From: CCMP332 sp040218795
Lineage (GTDB): Bacteria > Bacteroidota > Bacteroidia > Cytophagales > CCMP332
Length of the DNA: 64,000 bases
Direction: 5' to 3'
Assembly: GCA_040218795.1 (NCBI GenBank)
Contig: JAVJQT010000007.1
Coordinates: 186,001-250,000 of the forward strand
Positions 51,191 to 61,123 of the stretch are shown in pieces. Made by a program: the position numbers and the translations under genes. Every line of letters begins with the position of its first letter. Within the stretch, counting starts at the first letter, position 1. The notes beneath the pieces were generated by a model that worked only from the letters and a program-made list of their open reading frames with translations, ran no database searches and was not told the DNA's origin.

Positions 51191-52141
51191 ATGGGAATTT
51201 TCGGATTTTTTTCCAAAGACAAAAAGGATAAACTTGATAAGGGGCTGGAGAAGTCTAAAGAATCAATTGTCGGTAAGCTCAGCCGTGCAGTTGCCGGTAA
51301 ATCAAAAGTCGACGAGGATTTTCTTGATAATCTTGAAGAAATATTAATTAGTGCAGATGTAGGTGTCGCCACTACGGTGAAAATAATTGAGCGACTGGAG
51401 GAGCGGGTAGCCAGAGATAAGTTCATGAATATCGATGAACTCAATTCAATTTTGAAGGAAGAAATATCAGGGCTTTTTGACCTTGGTGAAAAATCGAATC
51501 CCGACTTTTATGAAAACCCCGAGAGGAAAATTCCTTTTGTGATGTTGATAGTAGGGGTGAATGGTGTTGGCAAAACGACAACCATCGGAAAATTGGCCAG
51601 TCAGCTAAAAAGTGAAGGAAAAAAGGTGGTAATTGGCGCTGCGGATACTTTCAGAGCTGCAGCTGTTGAACAAATAGAAATGTGGGGAAAGCGAATCGAT
51701 GTTCCGGTGATATCACATGGAATGGGCAAAGATCCGGCTTCCGTTGCATTTGATACTGTAAAAAGAGCAGTTGACGATGAAGCCGATATCGTCCTGATCG
51801 ACACAGCAGGAAGACTTCATAATAAAGTGAATTTGATGAATGAATTGTCCAAAATCAAAAGGGTAATTCAGAAATTTATTCCGGAAGCACCGCAGGAAGT
51901 CCTGTTGGTTCTGGATGGCAGCACCGGCCAGAATGCATTAAATCAGGCTCAGGAATTTACAAAAGCCACCCAAGTGACCGGTATTGCGATTACAAAGCTC
52001 GATGGAACGGCCAAAGGTGGAGTGGTAATTGGCATTGCAGACCAGATGCAGATTCCATTGAGATATATTGGAGTGGGAGAGGGTGTCGAAGATTTGCAGG
52101 TATTTAATGCTTCGGAATATGTCGACTCACTTTTGGGCTAA
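51191..52141 (+). CDS. ftsY: Signal recognition particle receptor FtsY
   Basis: A 316-residue SRP GTPase that docks ribosome-SRP complexes at the inner membrane. NG domain: helical N domain to about residue 100, G1 'GVNGVGKTTTIGKLASQLKS', the insertion box 'DTFRAAAVEQIEMWGKRI', G3 'IVLIDTAGRLHNKVNLM', G4 'TKLDGTAKGGVVIGIADQM' and C-terminal 'GEGVEDLQVFNASEYVDSLL'. The acidic A domain of E. coli FtsY is replaced by a short charged N-terminus. Confidence 0.97.
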   Translation: MGIFGFFSKDKKDKLDKGLEKSKESIVGKLSRAVAGKSKVDEDFLDNLEEILISADVGVATTVKIIERLEERVARDKFMNIDELNSILKEEISGLFDLGEKSNPDFYENPERKIPFVMLIVGVNGVGKTTTIGKLASQLKSEGKKVVIGAADTFRAAAVEQIEMWGKRIDVPVISHGMGKDPASVAFDTVKRAVDDEADIVLIDTAGRLHNKVNLMNELSKIKRVIQKFIPEAPQEVLLVLDGSTGQNALNQAQEFTKATQVTGIAITKLDGTAKGGVVIGIADQMQIPLRYIGVGEGVEDLQVFNASEYVDSLLG

Positions 52142-52151
52142 TAATTAATAA

Positions 52152-53471
52152 TTGAAAACAAAACTTAAAAATAACAAGGTCAATATCATCACATTAGGTT
52201 GCAGCAAAAACCTGGTGGATTCGGAAAATATCCTTACTCAATTGCGCGGTAACGGTATTGATGCCCATCATGAATCAAAAGAGGATGATTCAGAGATTGT
52301 TATAATCAATACCTGTGGATTTATTGATAACGCGAAGCAGGAATCGGTAGACACAATTTTGAGATATGCCGACGCCAAAGCGCAGGGTGAAGTGTCTAAG
52401 GTCTTTGTGACAGGTTGTTTATCTCAACGCTACAGGGATGATCTCGAAAAAGAAATCCCCGAAGTCGATGCATTTTTTGGCACCATGGAATTGCCCCTTC
52501 TCCTCAATCGTTTTAATGCGGATTATAAACACGAGCTAATCGGCGAACGACTTACAAGTACTGCCGGTCATTATGCACATTTAAAAATTTCCGAGGGTTG
52601 TGACAGGCCTTGTTCCTTTTGTGCCATTCCTTTAATGCGGGGCAAACACAGGTCCGTGCCTATTGAAGATTTGGTCTTGCAATCCAAAAATCTGGTAAAA
52701 AACGGGGCCAGAGAATTGTTACTCATTGCACAGGACTCTACTTATTATGGATTGGACTTGTATAAGAAAAGAAATTTGGCAGAATTGCTTGAAAAACTTG
52801 CGGATGTGGAAGATCTGGAATGGATCCGTTTGCATTATGCATTTCCCAGTGGCTTTCCTGAAGATGTAATTGAAACCATTGCCAAACACAAAAACATTTG
52901 CAATTACCTGGATATTCCACTTCAACATGCTTCGGACAATATGCTCAAAATAATGAGAAGAGGAATTACTGCTAAAAAAACGGATGATCTAATTAAAAAA
53001 TTCAGAGATTTTATTCCCGATCTTACCCTCAGAACTACCTTAATTTCAGGGCACCCCGGTGAGACTGAAGCAGATCATCAGGAAATGCTTGAATTTGTTG
53101 AGAAACACAAATTTGACAGACTGGGCGTATTTACTTATTCGCATGAAGAAGACACCCATGCCGGTGATCACATGAACGACGATGTGCCCGAGGAATTAAA
53201 AGAAGAACGACTGTCGGAAATAATGGAATTGCAGGAGGGCATCTCGGCTGAATTAAATAAAAAGAAAATCGGAAAGGTGTTTAAAACAATAATTGACCGC
53301 AAGGAAGGTGAATATTTTATAGGAAGAACAGAAGCGGATTCACCCGAAGTAGATAATGAAGTTTTAATTTCAGCACAGGATTCTTATTTAAAGACCGGTC
53401 ATTTTTACGAAGTAAAAATTGAGGCTGCGGAAGCATTTGATCTTTATGGCAAGGCGATTAAAGCATGTTAG
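52152..53471 (+). CDS. rimO: Ribosomal protein S12 methylthiotransferase RimO
   Basis: A 439-residue radical SAM enzyme that methylthiolates Asp of ribosomal protein S12. It uses a TTG start 11 bases after ftsY. N-terminal MTTase domain 'ITLGCSKNLVDSENILTQL' with 'INTCGFIDNAKQESVD' and 'VTGCLSQRYRDDLEKEI' carries one cluster; radical SAM motif 'CDRPCSFCAIPLMRGKHRS' carries the other; a TRAM domain follows at the C-terminus. Its stop overlaps bshC by seven bases. Confidence 0.96.
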   Translation: MKTKLKNNKVNIITLGCSKNLVDSENILTQLRGNGIDAHHESKEDDSEIVIINTCGFIDNAKQESVDTILRYADAKAQGEVSKVFVTGCLSQRYRDDLEKEIPEVDAFFGTMELPLLLNRFNADYKHELIGERLTSTAGHYAHLKISEGCDRPCSFCAIPLMRGKHRSVPIEDLVLQSKNLVKNGARELLLIAQDSTYYGLDLYKKRNLAELLEKLADVEDLEWIRLHYAFPSGFPEDVIETIAKHKNICNYLDIPLQHASDNMLKIMRRGITAKKTDDLIKKFRDFIPDLTLRTTLISGHPGETEADHQEMLEFVEKHKFDRLGVFTYSHEEDTHAGDHMNDDVPEELKEERLSEIMELQEGISAELNKKKIGKVFKTIIDRKEGEYFIGRTEADSPEVDNEVLISAQDSYLKTGHFYEVKIEAAEAFDLYGKAIKAC

Positions 53472-55033
53472 AATTTTTAGAATCTATATCGTACAGAGAT
53501 ACAAATCAGTTTCCTGCTTTATTTCTGGACTACATAGATAGAAAAGAAAATTTAAAAGATTTTTATAAATACTATCCGGATTTAGAAGGATTTCAACAAC
53601 TCATAAAAGAAAGATCATCTTTTGATTCAGGAAAAAGGGAAGCTCTCAAAAACCACTTTTTCAATCAATACGAAGGTATTGAACTTCATGAAAACGTTAA
53701 AGAGAATATTCAAAAGTTATCATCTCCGGATACTTTTACTCTGACTACCGGTCATCAGTTAAATTTATTTACAGGGCCGCTTTATTTTATTTATAAAATA
53801 CTCACTGTCATCAATTTGGCAGAAACCTTAAAAAAGGAATTTCCTGACAAAAATTTTGTGCCCATTTATTGGATGGCATCTGAAGATCACGATTTTGAAG
53901 AAATACAGTATTTCAATTTTGATAGGAAGAAATACAAATGGGATTCGGATCAAAAAGGGGCTGTTGGTCGATTTTCACTTGATAAAATTCAAGACTATTT
54001 AAAAACACTTCCTCTTCCGGATGTTTATACATCTTTTTATTCAGACAATTCTTCATTAGCAGAAGCACATTTAAAACTGGTAAATCATTTATTTGCAGAG
54101 CATGGCCTTTTGGTATTGGATGCAGACTCTAAAGAATTAAAAGCGACTTTCGGCGATATTATTAAAACTGATATAGACTCGAAAAGTAGTTTTGTAAATA
54201 CAGATCAAAGTACAAAAGCGCTAAAGAAATTGGATTACAATACACCCGTAAATCCAAGAAAAGTCAACTATTTCTATTTAAGGGATGGCTTAAGAGAAAG
54301 AATTGAAATTAATGGTGATGATTTTTTCTACGATAAAAATGGGACAAGACAGAATATCAACCTGGATGATTTAATTAAAAATGATCCTGAAAAAATATCA
54401 CCCAATGTTATAAGCAGGCCACTGTACCAGGAATACATATTGCCAAACCTGGCTTATATCGGGGGACCTTCTGAATTGTCGTATTGGCTCCAATTGAAAA
54501 GTACCTTTGAATCTTTGGATGTAAACTTCCCCTTGCTTGTTCCAAGATTTTCAGCGAGTATTCTCAGTGAGAAAGCAATAAAGAAATTAAATGAAATCAG
54601 ACTGGATCAGTTGAAAATGCTTTTTGAAGATGAGCGCGAAGTGCTTATTATACTTTTGAAAAAAAATGATCTTTTAGATAACGAGAAACACGATATCTGG
54701 TCGGGAGAAATTGAAAAACTATTTCAAAATATTAAAGTAGAAGCAGAAAAGAAAGATAAAACACTTGGCCCCAGCGTAGAAGGCAGAAAAAAGAAAGTGC
54801 TGAAGGAATTGAATAAAATTCGAACAAAAATGGAAAGCGCTGAAATAAGAAATCAGGAAATACTTAGAGATCGATTCTTCTATGCAAAAGAAGAGCTTTT
54901 CCCGGGAGGCAGTTTTCAGGAACGTTTTGACAATGTTTTTGAATACCTGGCCGAGAATGAAAGTTTTATTTCTGAGCTAAAGCAAAAATTTGAAAACCCT
55001 TTCAATTTTGCGCATACTGTTTTTAAAGCATAA
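53465..55033 (+). CDS. bshC: Bacillithiol biosynthesis cysteine-adding enzyme BshC
   Basis: A 522-residue protein for the last step of bacillithiol synthesis, adding cysteine to glucosaminyl-malate. 'FTLTTGHQLNLFTGPLYFIY' with 'FVPIYWMASEDHDFEEIQYF' and a long C-terminal coiled coil ('VLKELNKIRTKMESAEIRNQ') match the family. It overlaps rimO by seven bases. bshA and bshB are not in the window. Confidence 0.92.
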   Translation: MLEFLESISYRDTNQFPALFLDYIDRKENLKDFYKYYPDLEGFQQLIKERSSFDSGKREALKNHFFNQYEGIELHENVKENIQKLSSPDTFTLTTGHQLNLFTGPLYFIYKILTVINLAETLKKEFPDKNFVPIYWMASEDHDFEEIQYFNFDRKKYKWDSDQKGAVGRFSLDKIQDYLKTLPLPDVYTSFYSDNSSLAEAHLKLVNHLFAEHGLLVLDADSKELKATFGDIIKTDIDSKSSFVNTDQSTKALKKLDYNTPVNPRKVNYFYLRDGLRERIEINGDDFFYDKNGTRQNINLDDLIKNDPEKISPNVISRPLYQEYILPNLAYIGGPSELSYWLQLKSTFESLDVNFPLLVPRFSASILSEKAIKKLNEIRLDQLKMLFEDEREVLIILLKKNDLLDNEKHDIWSGEIEKLFQNIKVEAEKKDKTLGPSVEGRKKKVLKELNKIRTKMESAEIRNQEILRDRFFYAKEELFPGGSFQERFDNVFEYLAENESFISELKQKFENPFNFAHTVFKA

Positions 55034-55037
55034 AAAA

Positions 55038-55086
55038 ACCCTGAACCCCATTCTCGATAACTATCGGGACCTGGGGCGTCAGGGTT
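55038..55086 (-). terminator. Terminator after the first T9SS paralog (and at the end of bshC)
   Basis: AACCCTGA (55038-55045) and TCAGGGTT (55079-55086) form the outer stem, with a further CCCC/GGGG and CTCGAT/ATCGGG interior. On the minus strand it is followed by a T run. It sits between the convergent bshC and the paralog at 55106. Confidence 0.75.
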
Positions 55087-55105
55087 AAATCAATAAAAAA
55101 ATCTA

Positions 55106-56968
55106 CTACTCGATTATAAGTTTTTGAGTAATCTTGTTCTCACCGGATCCAAGTGTAACAAGGTAAATACCTTTGCTTAGATCGCTAATATCCAATTGGA
55201 AAGCATTTTCACCGTTTCTGATTTCTTTAGAAACAAGCTTCATCGACTGTCCGATCATATTGGCAAAATTGATTTCAATTTCTCCTGAGGCATCAGAACT
55301 GAATGACAATGTTACATTGCCCTGAGCCGGGTTAGGATAAAGTGCAAAAGATGCTCTTTCTATTTGATTTTCTAATCCAGTTATAAATGGGAAAGGTAAA
55401 GTAACAACCGTTAATTTATTCTCTGAAGTTACAGGGAATGGATCATTTAAAAATGGACCTGCATAATTATCATGCTGGAACAGACAATAAACATTACCAT
55501 CTGTTACTCTTTTAATAGTTGCAGGATAAGCTTCTTCTCCTACTGTACCATCAGTTACATCATTGGCAAAAAGTGCAGATGCTACGTTTACAGGATCTGA
55601 CCAACTCATACCATTGTTTTTGGATTGTAGATAGTATAAATCTCTTCTGTATCTGTTGTCAAATGGATTGTTATCTGAACCTGCACAAACTCCGGAATAG
55701 ATAATTCCAAGATTGCCATTGCCATCTGAAAAGATTCCCGGATGGCTAAACATTCCAGTCGTATAGCTTCCAAAATCATCAGAAACAGTCGGATAATCTC
55801 CCATTGTTGTCATGTCCGGTACAGAATCGAACAATACATAAGCAGAGTAATCAGCTGTGTCATTCACATCAAATCCTACCGGCATAGTTGAATTCCAATA
55901 CCAAAGACCTCTAGTAGCAGGATACCATGAACTGGCACTAAGACTTCCCGGATCAGTTAAAACTGCGGTAATTCCACCTGTACAATGAATTGTACCATCA
56001 TTGCCAATTAATCCTCTTACATCGGCATGTGGAGTTAAAACCTGATAACCACCGGAAGCTGTATCCAATGCTGCATTGACAGTATCAAAAATATGAATTG
56101 TAGTACAAGTAAAGGTATTTCCTCTATCGGTTGATAAATACATGTTGACGTTGTTAGGGTCAGTACCTGTGAAGGAAGCATTACCACCTGCCACAATTAG
56201 AAGCGTATCTCCTTTGGCATCCAAATCAACAGCATCTTCGGTTGTTTCTCTTAGAGGACATCCGGAAACCGAATCAAATGCAAAATCCTTTACACTCCAG
56301 GTGGCTCCTGCATCATCTGATCTACCGAAATACATTGTACTACCATTAGAATAGGTTGTGTAAATCGTATTTCCTTCAGCAGTAGAATGATAAAAGGTCA
56401 CTCCCGTTCTAACGTGTAAATTACCTCCTCCAAGATCACTCGGCGTATAGTCTGATGCGCCTTTTGTTGAAGTATACAATCGATCAGTATGCGCAAAAAT
56501 GGCTTCTCCATTTCCGGCAATTGGAGCTATCGAAGGCCAACCTACTCTTTTTTCAGCTAAACCAAAGCCGGTATTGTTGGAATCACCCGGTACCCAGGCC
56601 TGAGCGCCTGCATCATAATAGTTATAACCGATTCCTCTTAAAGCATTACCTGGATCTCTGATAGTATCTACCGCTTTTGTCCAAACTACCTGGATGTTTC
56701 CTGCATCATCCTGATAAATTCTCTGCTGCATTCCACCGTTGGTTTGATAATCATACCAGGTATATCCAACAGTGTCACCATAACTGGGAATAGCAGCACT
56801 TTTTAAATAGGAGCCTTTTGCTATGGGCAAGACTTCATTTCCCGTTTTTATTTTATCGGTTTTAGGAACAGCGTTCTTAAAAATTGACGGATTTGTTCGT
56901 GTCAACTGAGCAAAAACACACAAATTGACAAACAAAACCAAAGTCAAAAAAGTAAATAATTTTTTCAT
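55106..56968 (-). CDS. T9SS type A secreted BNR-like protein, paralog 3 of a tandem trio
   Basis: The ATG at 56968 ('MKKLFTFLTLVLFVNLCVFA') gives 620 residues with a signal peptide (about 1-20). The body has repeated Asp-box-like blocks ('AYSLYFGRSDDAGATWSV' type, 'STDRGNTFTCTTIHIFDTVN', 'QSKNNGMSWSDPVNVASALF') of a sialidase-like beta propeller. A C-terminal T9SS type A sorting domain carries 'SFALYPNPAQGNVTLSFSSD' and 'GIYLVTLGSGENKITQKLII'. It has no visible catalytic Asp-Tyr-Glu set, so enzymatic activity is uncertain. Confidence 0.88.
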   Translation of the reverse strand: MKKLFTFLTLVLFVNLCVFAQLTRTNPSIFKNAVPKTDKIKTGNEVLPIAKGSYLKSAAIPSYGDTVGYTWYDYQTNGGMQQRIYQDDAGNIQVVWTKAVDTIRDPGNALRGIGYNYYDAGAQAWVPGDSNNTGFGLAEKRVGWPSIAPIAGNGEAIFAHTDRLYTSTKGASDYTPSDLGGGNLHVRTGVTFYHSTAEGNTIYTTYSNGSTMYFGRSDDAGATWSVKDFAFDSVSGCPLRETTEDAVDLDAKGDTLLIVAGGNASFTGTDPNNVNMYLSTDRGNTFTCTTIHIFDTVNAALDTASGGYQVLTPHADVRGLIGNDGTIHCTGGITAVLTDPGSLSASSWYPATRGLWYWNSTMPVGFDVNDTADYSAYVLFDSVPDMTTMGDYPTVSDDFGSYTTGMFSHPGIFSDGNGNLGIIYSGVCAGSDNNPFDNRYRRDLYYLQSKNNGMSWSDPVNVASALFANDVTDGTVGEEAYPATIKRVTDGNVYCLFQHDNYAGPFLNDPFPVTSENKLTVVTLPFPFITGLENQIERASFALYPNPAQGNVTLSFSSDASGEIEINFANMIGQSMKLVSKEIRNGENAFQLDISDLSKGIYLVTLGSGENKITQKLIIE

Positions 56969-57041
56969 AGTTATAATTTTAATTCCATTGATTATTGAAA
57001 TTAAATATTTAAATCTATTTTTTAAAGGAAAGGCATAAAAA

Positions 57042-57083
57042 AAACCCTGATTCCTCAGCATAAATGCCGAGTTATCAGGGTTT
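57042..57083 (-). terminator. Terminator after the second T9SS paralog
   Basis: AAACCCTGAT (57042-57051) and ATCAGGGTTT (57074-57083) pair perfectly and are followed on the minus strand by a T run. The outer arms are the same as in the other two paralog terminators. Confidence 0.85.
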
Positions 57084-57103
57084 ATTTCAAACCAGACTAA
57101 GAA

Positions 57104-58957
57104 TTAGTCTATCACTAATTTTTGAGTGATTTTGTTTGCACCTGTTCCAACTGTTACAAGGTAAATACCTTCGTTCAAGTCAGAAATATTCAATACATGT
57201 GCATTTGATCCTTTTACGATATCAACTTCTACAGACTTAACTGTTTGGCCAATCATATTTGAAACAAATATTGTTGTATTTCCATTAACTTTTGATTCAA
57301 AAGAAACAGTAGCATGGGCATTGGCCGGATTAGGATAAATATTCAGGCTTTCTTTGGCGATTTCCTCATCTATACCAGAGATTAAAGCCGGATCTAATCT
57401 TAAAACAGCCAGTTTATTTTGCTCAAGTACCAAGGCACCCTGAAGTGAAGTTCCAGCATAATTGTCATGTTGGAAGAAGATCAAAAGATCATTCTGTACC
57501 CTCTTAGGAGTCACACAAAATGCTTCTTCACCCACAGTACCATCTGTTACATCATTCGCAAATAACAGACTTGCTACGTTTTTAACTGAAGACCAAGTCA
57601 TTCCACCATCACCGGATTTCATAACATAAATGTCTCTTCTGTATTGAGCATCGAAAGGATTGTTGTCCGAACCTGCGCAAATTCCGTCAAATGCAATATA
57701 TAAGTTTCCGGCAGCATCTTCACTTACAGTAGGGTGAGCAAACATACCAGTTACATAAGTACCGAAATCCGCACTAGCCGTAGGATAAGAACCCATTGTA
57801 GTCATATCAGGAATAGAGTCAACTAATACATGAGCTGCATAGTCAGCTGGATCATTCAAATCAAAACCAGCCGGCATATCAGAATTCCAATAGTAAATAC
57901 CTCTGGCTGTTGGGAAATAACCAGCAGTAGTTAAATCACCAGGATTAGTTAGACCCGCAACAACACCACCGGTAATGTGAATTCTTGAATCCTCACCAAT
58001 AGTCACTCTCATATCACCTTGTGGACATTCAACGGTATATCCTCCAGAAGCTGTATCCAATTCAGCATTAATTGTATCAAACACTGCTACAGTAGTTACT
58101 GAGAAAGTTGCTCCTCTATCAGTAGAAAGATAAAGAACCAGATCATTTGGTGTAACTCCACCATATCCTGTATAACCACCAGTTACGATAGCTACAGAAT
58201 CACCTTTTGCGTGGATGTCATAACCATCAGGTACAATTGTTCCTCTCAATGGTGTTCCGTAAACTGAATCAAGGATCACATCAGCGATAGGCCATGTAGC
58301 TCCACCATCATCGGTTCTTGCAAATGCCAATGATACTCCATTATCATATAATACGTAAGCAGAAGCCCCTTGGCCATAAGAATGATAGAAAAGCGCACCT
58401 GCAGTCAAATCAGCAGTTAGGTCGACAGCAGTTACTGCAGAAGCCCCTTTAGTTGAGTTGAGAAGTCTATTGGTATGAGTAAAAATATGCTCATTAGTTC
58501 CATCACCATTGGCAATTGAAGGCCATCCAACTCTTTTATCGGCTAATCCAAAATTTGCATTATTTGAATCCCCGGGTATCCATGACTGAGTACCTGCATC
58601 ATAATAATTGTAACCTACACCACGGTTTGCATTGGCAGGGTCTCTTATAGTATCAAGAGCTTTGGTCCAAATAACCTGGATGTTACCGGAAGCATCCTGA
58701 AAAATTCTGTTTTGCATTCCCTGGTTAGTTTGCAAGTCATACCAGGTATAACCCACAGTATCACCATAGGATGGAATTGCAGCATTGCTTTTCATTACAG
58801 AAATCTTAGAAAGATCTAAAAATTCATAACCTGTTGCAGGCTGCATTACGGCAGGCTCAACATTTCTGAAAAGCTCAGGATTTGTTCTTGTTTGCTGGGC
58901 GAAAACGCCTAAACTAACAAATAACATTAATGTTAATAAAGTAGTAATTTTTCTCAT
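57104..58957 (-). CDS. T9SS type A secreted BNR-like protein, paralog 2 of a tandem trio
   Basis: The ATG at 58957 ('MRKITTLLTLMLFVSLGVFA') gives 617 residues with a signal peptide. Shared with its neighbours are 'NAAIPSYGDTVGYTWYD', 'IRDPANANRGVGYNYYDAG', 'ADKRVGWPSIANGDGTNEH' and Asp-box-like blocks such as 'YLSTDRGATFSVTTVAVFDT' and 'MKSGDGGMTWSSVKNVASLL'. The C-terminal sorting domain has 'SLNIYPNPANAHATVSFESK' and 'GIYLVTVGTGANKITQKLVI'. It likely sits on the surface or is released; the ligand or substrate is unknown. Confidence 0.88.
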   Translation of the reverse strand: MRKITTLLTLMLFVSLGVFAQQTRTNPELFRNVEPAVMQPATGYEFLDLSKISVMKSNAAIPSYGDTVGYTWYDLQTNQGMQNRIFQDASGNIQVIWTKALDTIRDPANANRGVGYNYYDAGTQSWIPGDSNNANFGLADKRVGWPSIANGDGTNEHIFTHTNRLLNSTKGASAVTAVDLTADLTAGALFYHSYGQGASAYVLYDNGVSLAFARTDDGGATWPIADVILDSVYGTPLRGTIVPDGYDIHAKGDSVAIVTGGYTGYGGVTPNDLVLYLSTDRGATFSVTTVAVFDTINAELDTASGGYTVECPQGDMRVTIGEDSRIHITGGVVAGLTNPGDLTTAGYFPTARGIYYWNSDMPAGFDLNDPADYAAHVLVDSIPDMTTMGSYPTASADFGTYVTGMFAHPTVSEDAAGNLYIAFDGICAGSDNNPFDAQYRRDIYVMKSGDGGMTWSSVKNVASLLFANDVTDGTVGEEAFCVTPKRVQNDLLIFFQHDNYAGTSLQGALVLEQNKLAVLRLDPALISGIDEEIAKESLNIYPNPANAHATVSFESKVNGNTTIFVSNMIGQTVKSVEVDIVKGSNAHVLNISDLNEGIYLVTVGTGANKITQKLVID

Positions 58958-59031
58958 AATCGATTTTTGGTTGATTTCAGGTCTCAATATATAAATTTTG
59001 TTACAAAAAATTGTACTCAATTCCATAAAAA

Positions 59032-59092
59032 AACCCTGATCTTTCTCCCGATCCCTAATATTTCAAGAGTTCCGAGATGCTGAATCAGGGTT
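59032..59092 (-). terminator. Terminator after the third T9SS paralog
   Basis: AACCCTGAT (59032-59040) and ATCAGGGTT (59084-59092) form the outer stem with a 43-base loop; a T run follows on the minus strand. Same outer arms as at 55038 and 57042. Confidence 0.75.
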
Positions 59093-59114
59093 GATTTTCA
59101 AAAATTAGCTGAAT

Positions 59115-60968
59115 TTATTCGATGACCAATTTTTGTGTGATTTTGTTAGAACCTGTTCCGAGCGTAACTAGGTAAATACCTTCATTTACATCTGAAAGGT
59201 TGAGTACAACTGAATTGCTTCCTTTTACAATTTCGGCCTTTACCACTTTTACAGTTTGGCCAATCATGTTTGAAACAACCACATTTGTATTTCCTTTAAC
59301 ATTTGATTCAAATGTAACTGTTGCAGTTCCGCTTGCAGGATTAGGATAGATATTAAGACTTTCCTTAGAAATTTCTTCTTCTATACCACTAATCAAAGCA
59401 GGATCAAGACTTAATACAGCCATTTTATTTTGCTCCAAAATAGGCTGATCATCCGTTAAAGTAGGACCTGCCCATGAATCGTGCTGGAATAAGATTTTAA
59501 TATCACTTTGCACTCTTTTAGGAGTTACCGGATATGCTTCTTCTCCTACAGTACCGTCTGTTACATCATTAGCGAATAATAGACTGGCAATGTTTTTAGA
59601 AGTTGACCAGTTCATGCCTCCATCACCTGATTTCATTGCAAAAAGATCTCTTCTAAATCTATTATCGAAAGGATTGTTATCCGAACCAGCGCAAATTCCT
59701 GAATAAACAATAAAAAGATTTCCATTGGCATCTTCACTCAAACTCGGATGACTGAAAGAGCCCGTAACATAATTACCCTGATCAGCAGAAGCTCCTGGAT
59801 AAGAACCCATAGTTGTCAAATCAGGAACAGAGTCCACCAATACATAAGTAGAATAATCTGCAGGATCGTTAACGTCAAATCCGGCCGGCATGTCAGAATT
59901 CCAGTACCAGATACCTCTTGCTAATGGGAACCATGAACTTGAAGTGAATGCTCCTGGATCCGTCAAAGTAGCCATAATAGAACCACCGCAGTGAATTCTA
60001 CCATCAGCACCGATCAATACTCTAACGTCTGCATGTGGTGTTTCAACAATATAACCACCTGAAGCCGTGTCTAATTCAGCATTTACAGTATCAAATACGT
60101 GAATAGTTTGAGCAGACCAGGTAGCACCCCTGTCAGCAGAAAGGAACAAAACTACATCGTTCGGATCTACTCCAGTAAATGCAGCGTGACCACCAGTTAC
60201 AATCGCAACTGTATCTCCTTTAACATCTAAATCCCAACCATCAGTAGCGATAGGTCTTAGGAAAGTACTGGTCGCTGAATCGATTGAGAAATCAGCAATA
60301 GCCCAGGTAGATCCACCATCATCTGATCGCGCAAATGAAAAGAACCCTCCATTGTCATAAGCAACATATATTGAATTACCCTGACCAGTTGAGTGATAGA
60401 ATAAAGTACCATCATTCAATACTCCGGTTAAATCCACTGTATTAACAGCTGAAGCACCTTTAGTAGAAGTATACAATCTGTTAGTATGAGCAAAAATGTA
60501 CTCATCAGTTCCATCTGTATTTGCTAGTGATGGCCAGCCAACTCTTTTGTCAGCTAATCCAAAAGCTGCATTATTTGAATCACCGGGAATCCAGGTTTGT
60601 GTACCCGCATCGTAATAATTGTATCCAATTCCTCTTAATGCGTTACCCGGGTCACGGATAGTATCTACTGCTTTTGTCCAGATCACCTGAATATTACCAT
60701 TGGCATCTTCATAGATTCTATTTTGCATACCGGCATTTGACTGATAGTCATACCATGTATAACCCACTGTATCTCCATAAGATGGTATAGATGCCGGTGT
60801 TTTTAAATATGAACCTTTTGGAATATCAATCCTTTCATGCCCATTTTTAAATTGTTCCGTAACGGGAACAGCTTCTTTGAAAATTCCAGGATTGGTTCTT
60901 GTTAACTGAGCTTGTACGCTAAGCGTTAAAAAGGCCAACATTGAAAAAACTGTAATAATTCTTTTCAT
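59115..60968 (-). CDS. T9SS type A secreted BNR-like protein, paralog 1 of a tandem trio
   Basis: A 617-residue protein with a signal peptide (about 1-20, 'MLAFLTLSVQAQ'). It shares 'TPASIPSYGDTVGYTWYDYQ', 'DKRVGWPSLANTDGTDEYIF', Asp-box-like 'FLSADRGATWSAQTIHVFDT' and 'MKSGDGGMNWSTSKNIASLL', and the C-terminal 'SLNIYPNPASGTATVTFESN' with 'GIYLVTLGTGSNKITQKLVI'. It is more similar to paralog 2 than to the one at 55106. It is upstream-most in the direction of transcription. The trio arose by tandem duplication. Confidence 0.88.
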   Translation of the reverse strand: MKRIITVFSMLAFLTLSVQAQLTRTNPGIFKEAVPVTEQFKNGHERIDIPKGSYLKTPASIPSYGDTVGYTWYDYQSNAGMQNRIYEDANGNIQVIWTKAVDTIRDPGNALRGIGYNYYDAGTQTWIPGDSNNAAFGLADKRVGWPSLANTDGTDEYIFAHTNRLYTSTKGASAVNTVDLTGVLNDGTLFYHSTGQGNSIYVAYDNGGFFSFARSDDGGSTWAIADFSIDSATSTFLRPIATDGWDLDVKGDTVAIVTGGHAAFTGVDPNDVVLFLSADRGATWSAQTIHVFDTVNAELDTASGGYIVETPHADVRVLIGADGRIHCGGSIMATLTDPGAFTSSSWFPLARGIWYWNSDMPAGFDVNDPADYSTYVLVDSVPDLTTMGSYPGASADQGNYVTGSFSHPSLSEDANGNLFIVYSGICAGSDNNPFDNRFRRDLFAMKSGDGGMNWSTSKNIASLLFANDVTDGTVGEEAYPVTPKRVQSDIKILFQHDSWAGPTLTDDQPILEQNKMAVLSLDPALISGIEEEISKESLNIYPNPASGTATVTFESNVKGNTNVVVSNMIGQTVKVVKAEIVKGSNSVVLNLSDVNEGIYLVTLGTGSNKITQKLVIE

Positions 60969-61123
60969 GATTAATTTTAATTTAGTTTAAATGAATTGTA
61001 AAAATAATTTAAGGTGCAAAAATGTACAATGCGAGTGAATATTTATTTTGACCTCAGTTCAGACATTTTGCACGATTGTGAAATCACTAATCTTAGTACA
61101 AATTTATATGATAATACCCTAAA

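Noticed and set aside
55038..59092. AACCCTGA/TCAGGGTT repeats as a CRISPR or transposon remnant
   Set aside because: They occur only three times, each as the stem of a terminator with a T run right after a gene, at gene-length intervals.
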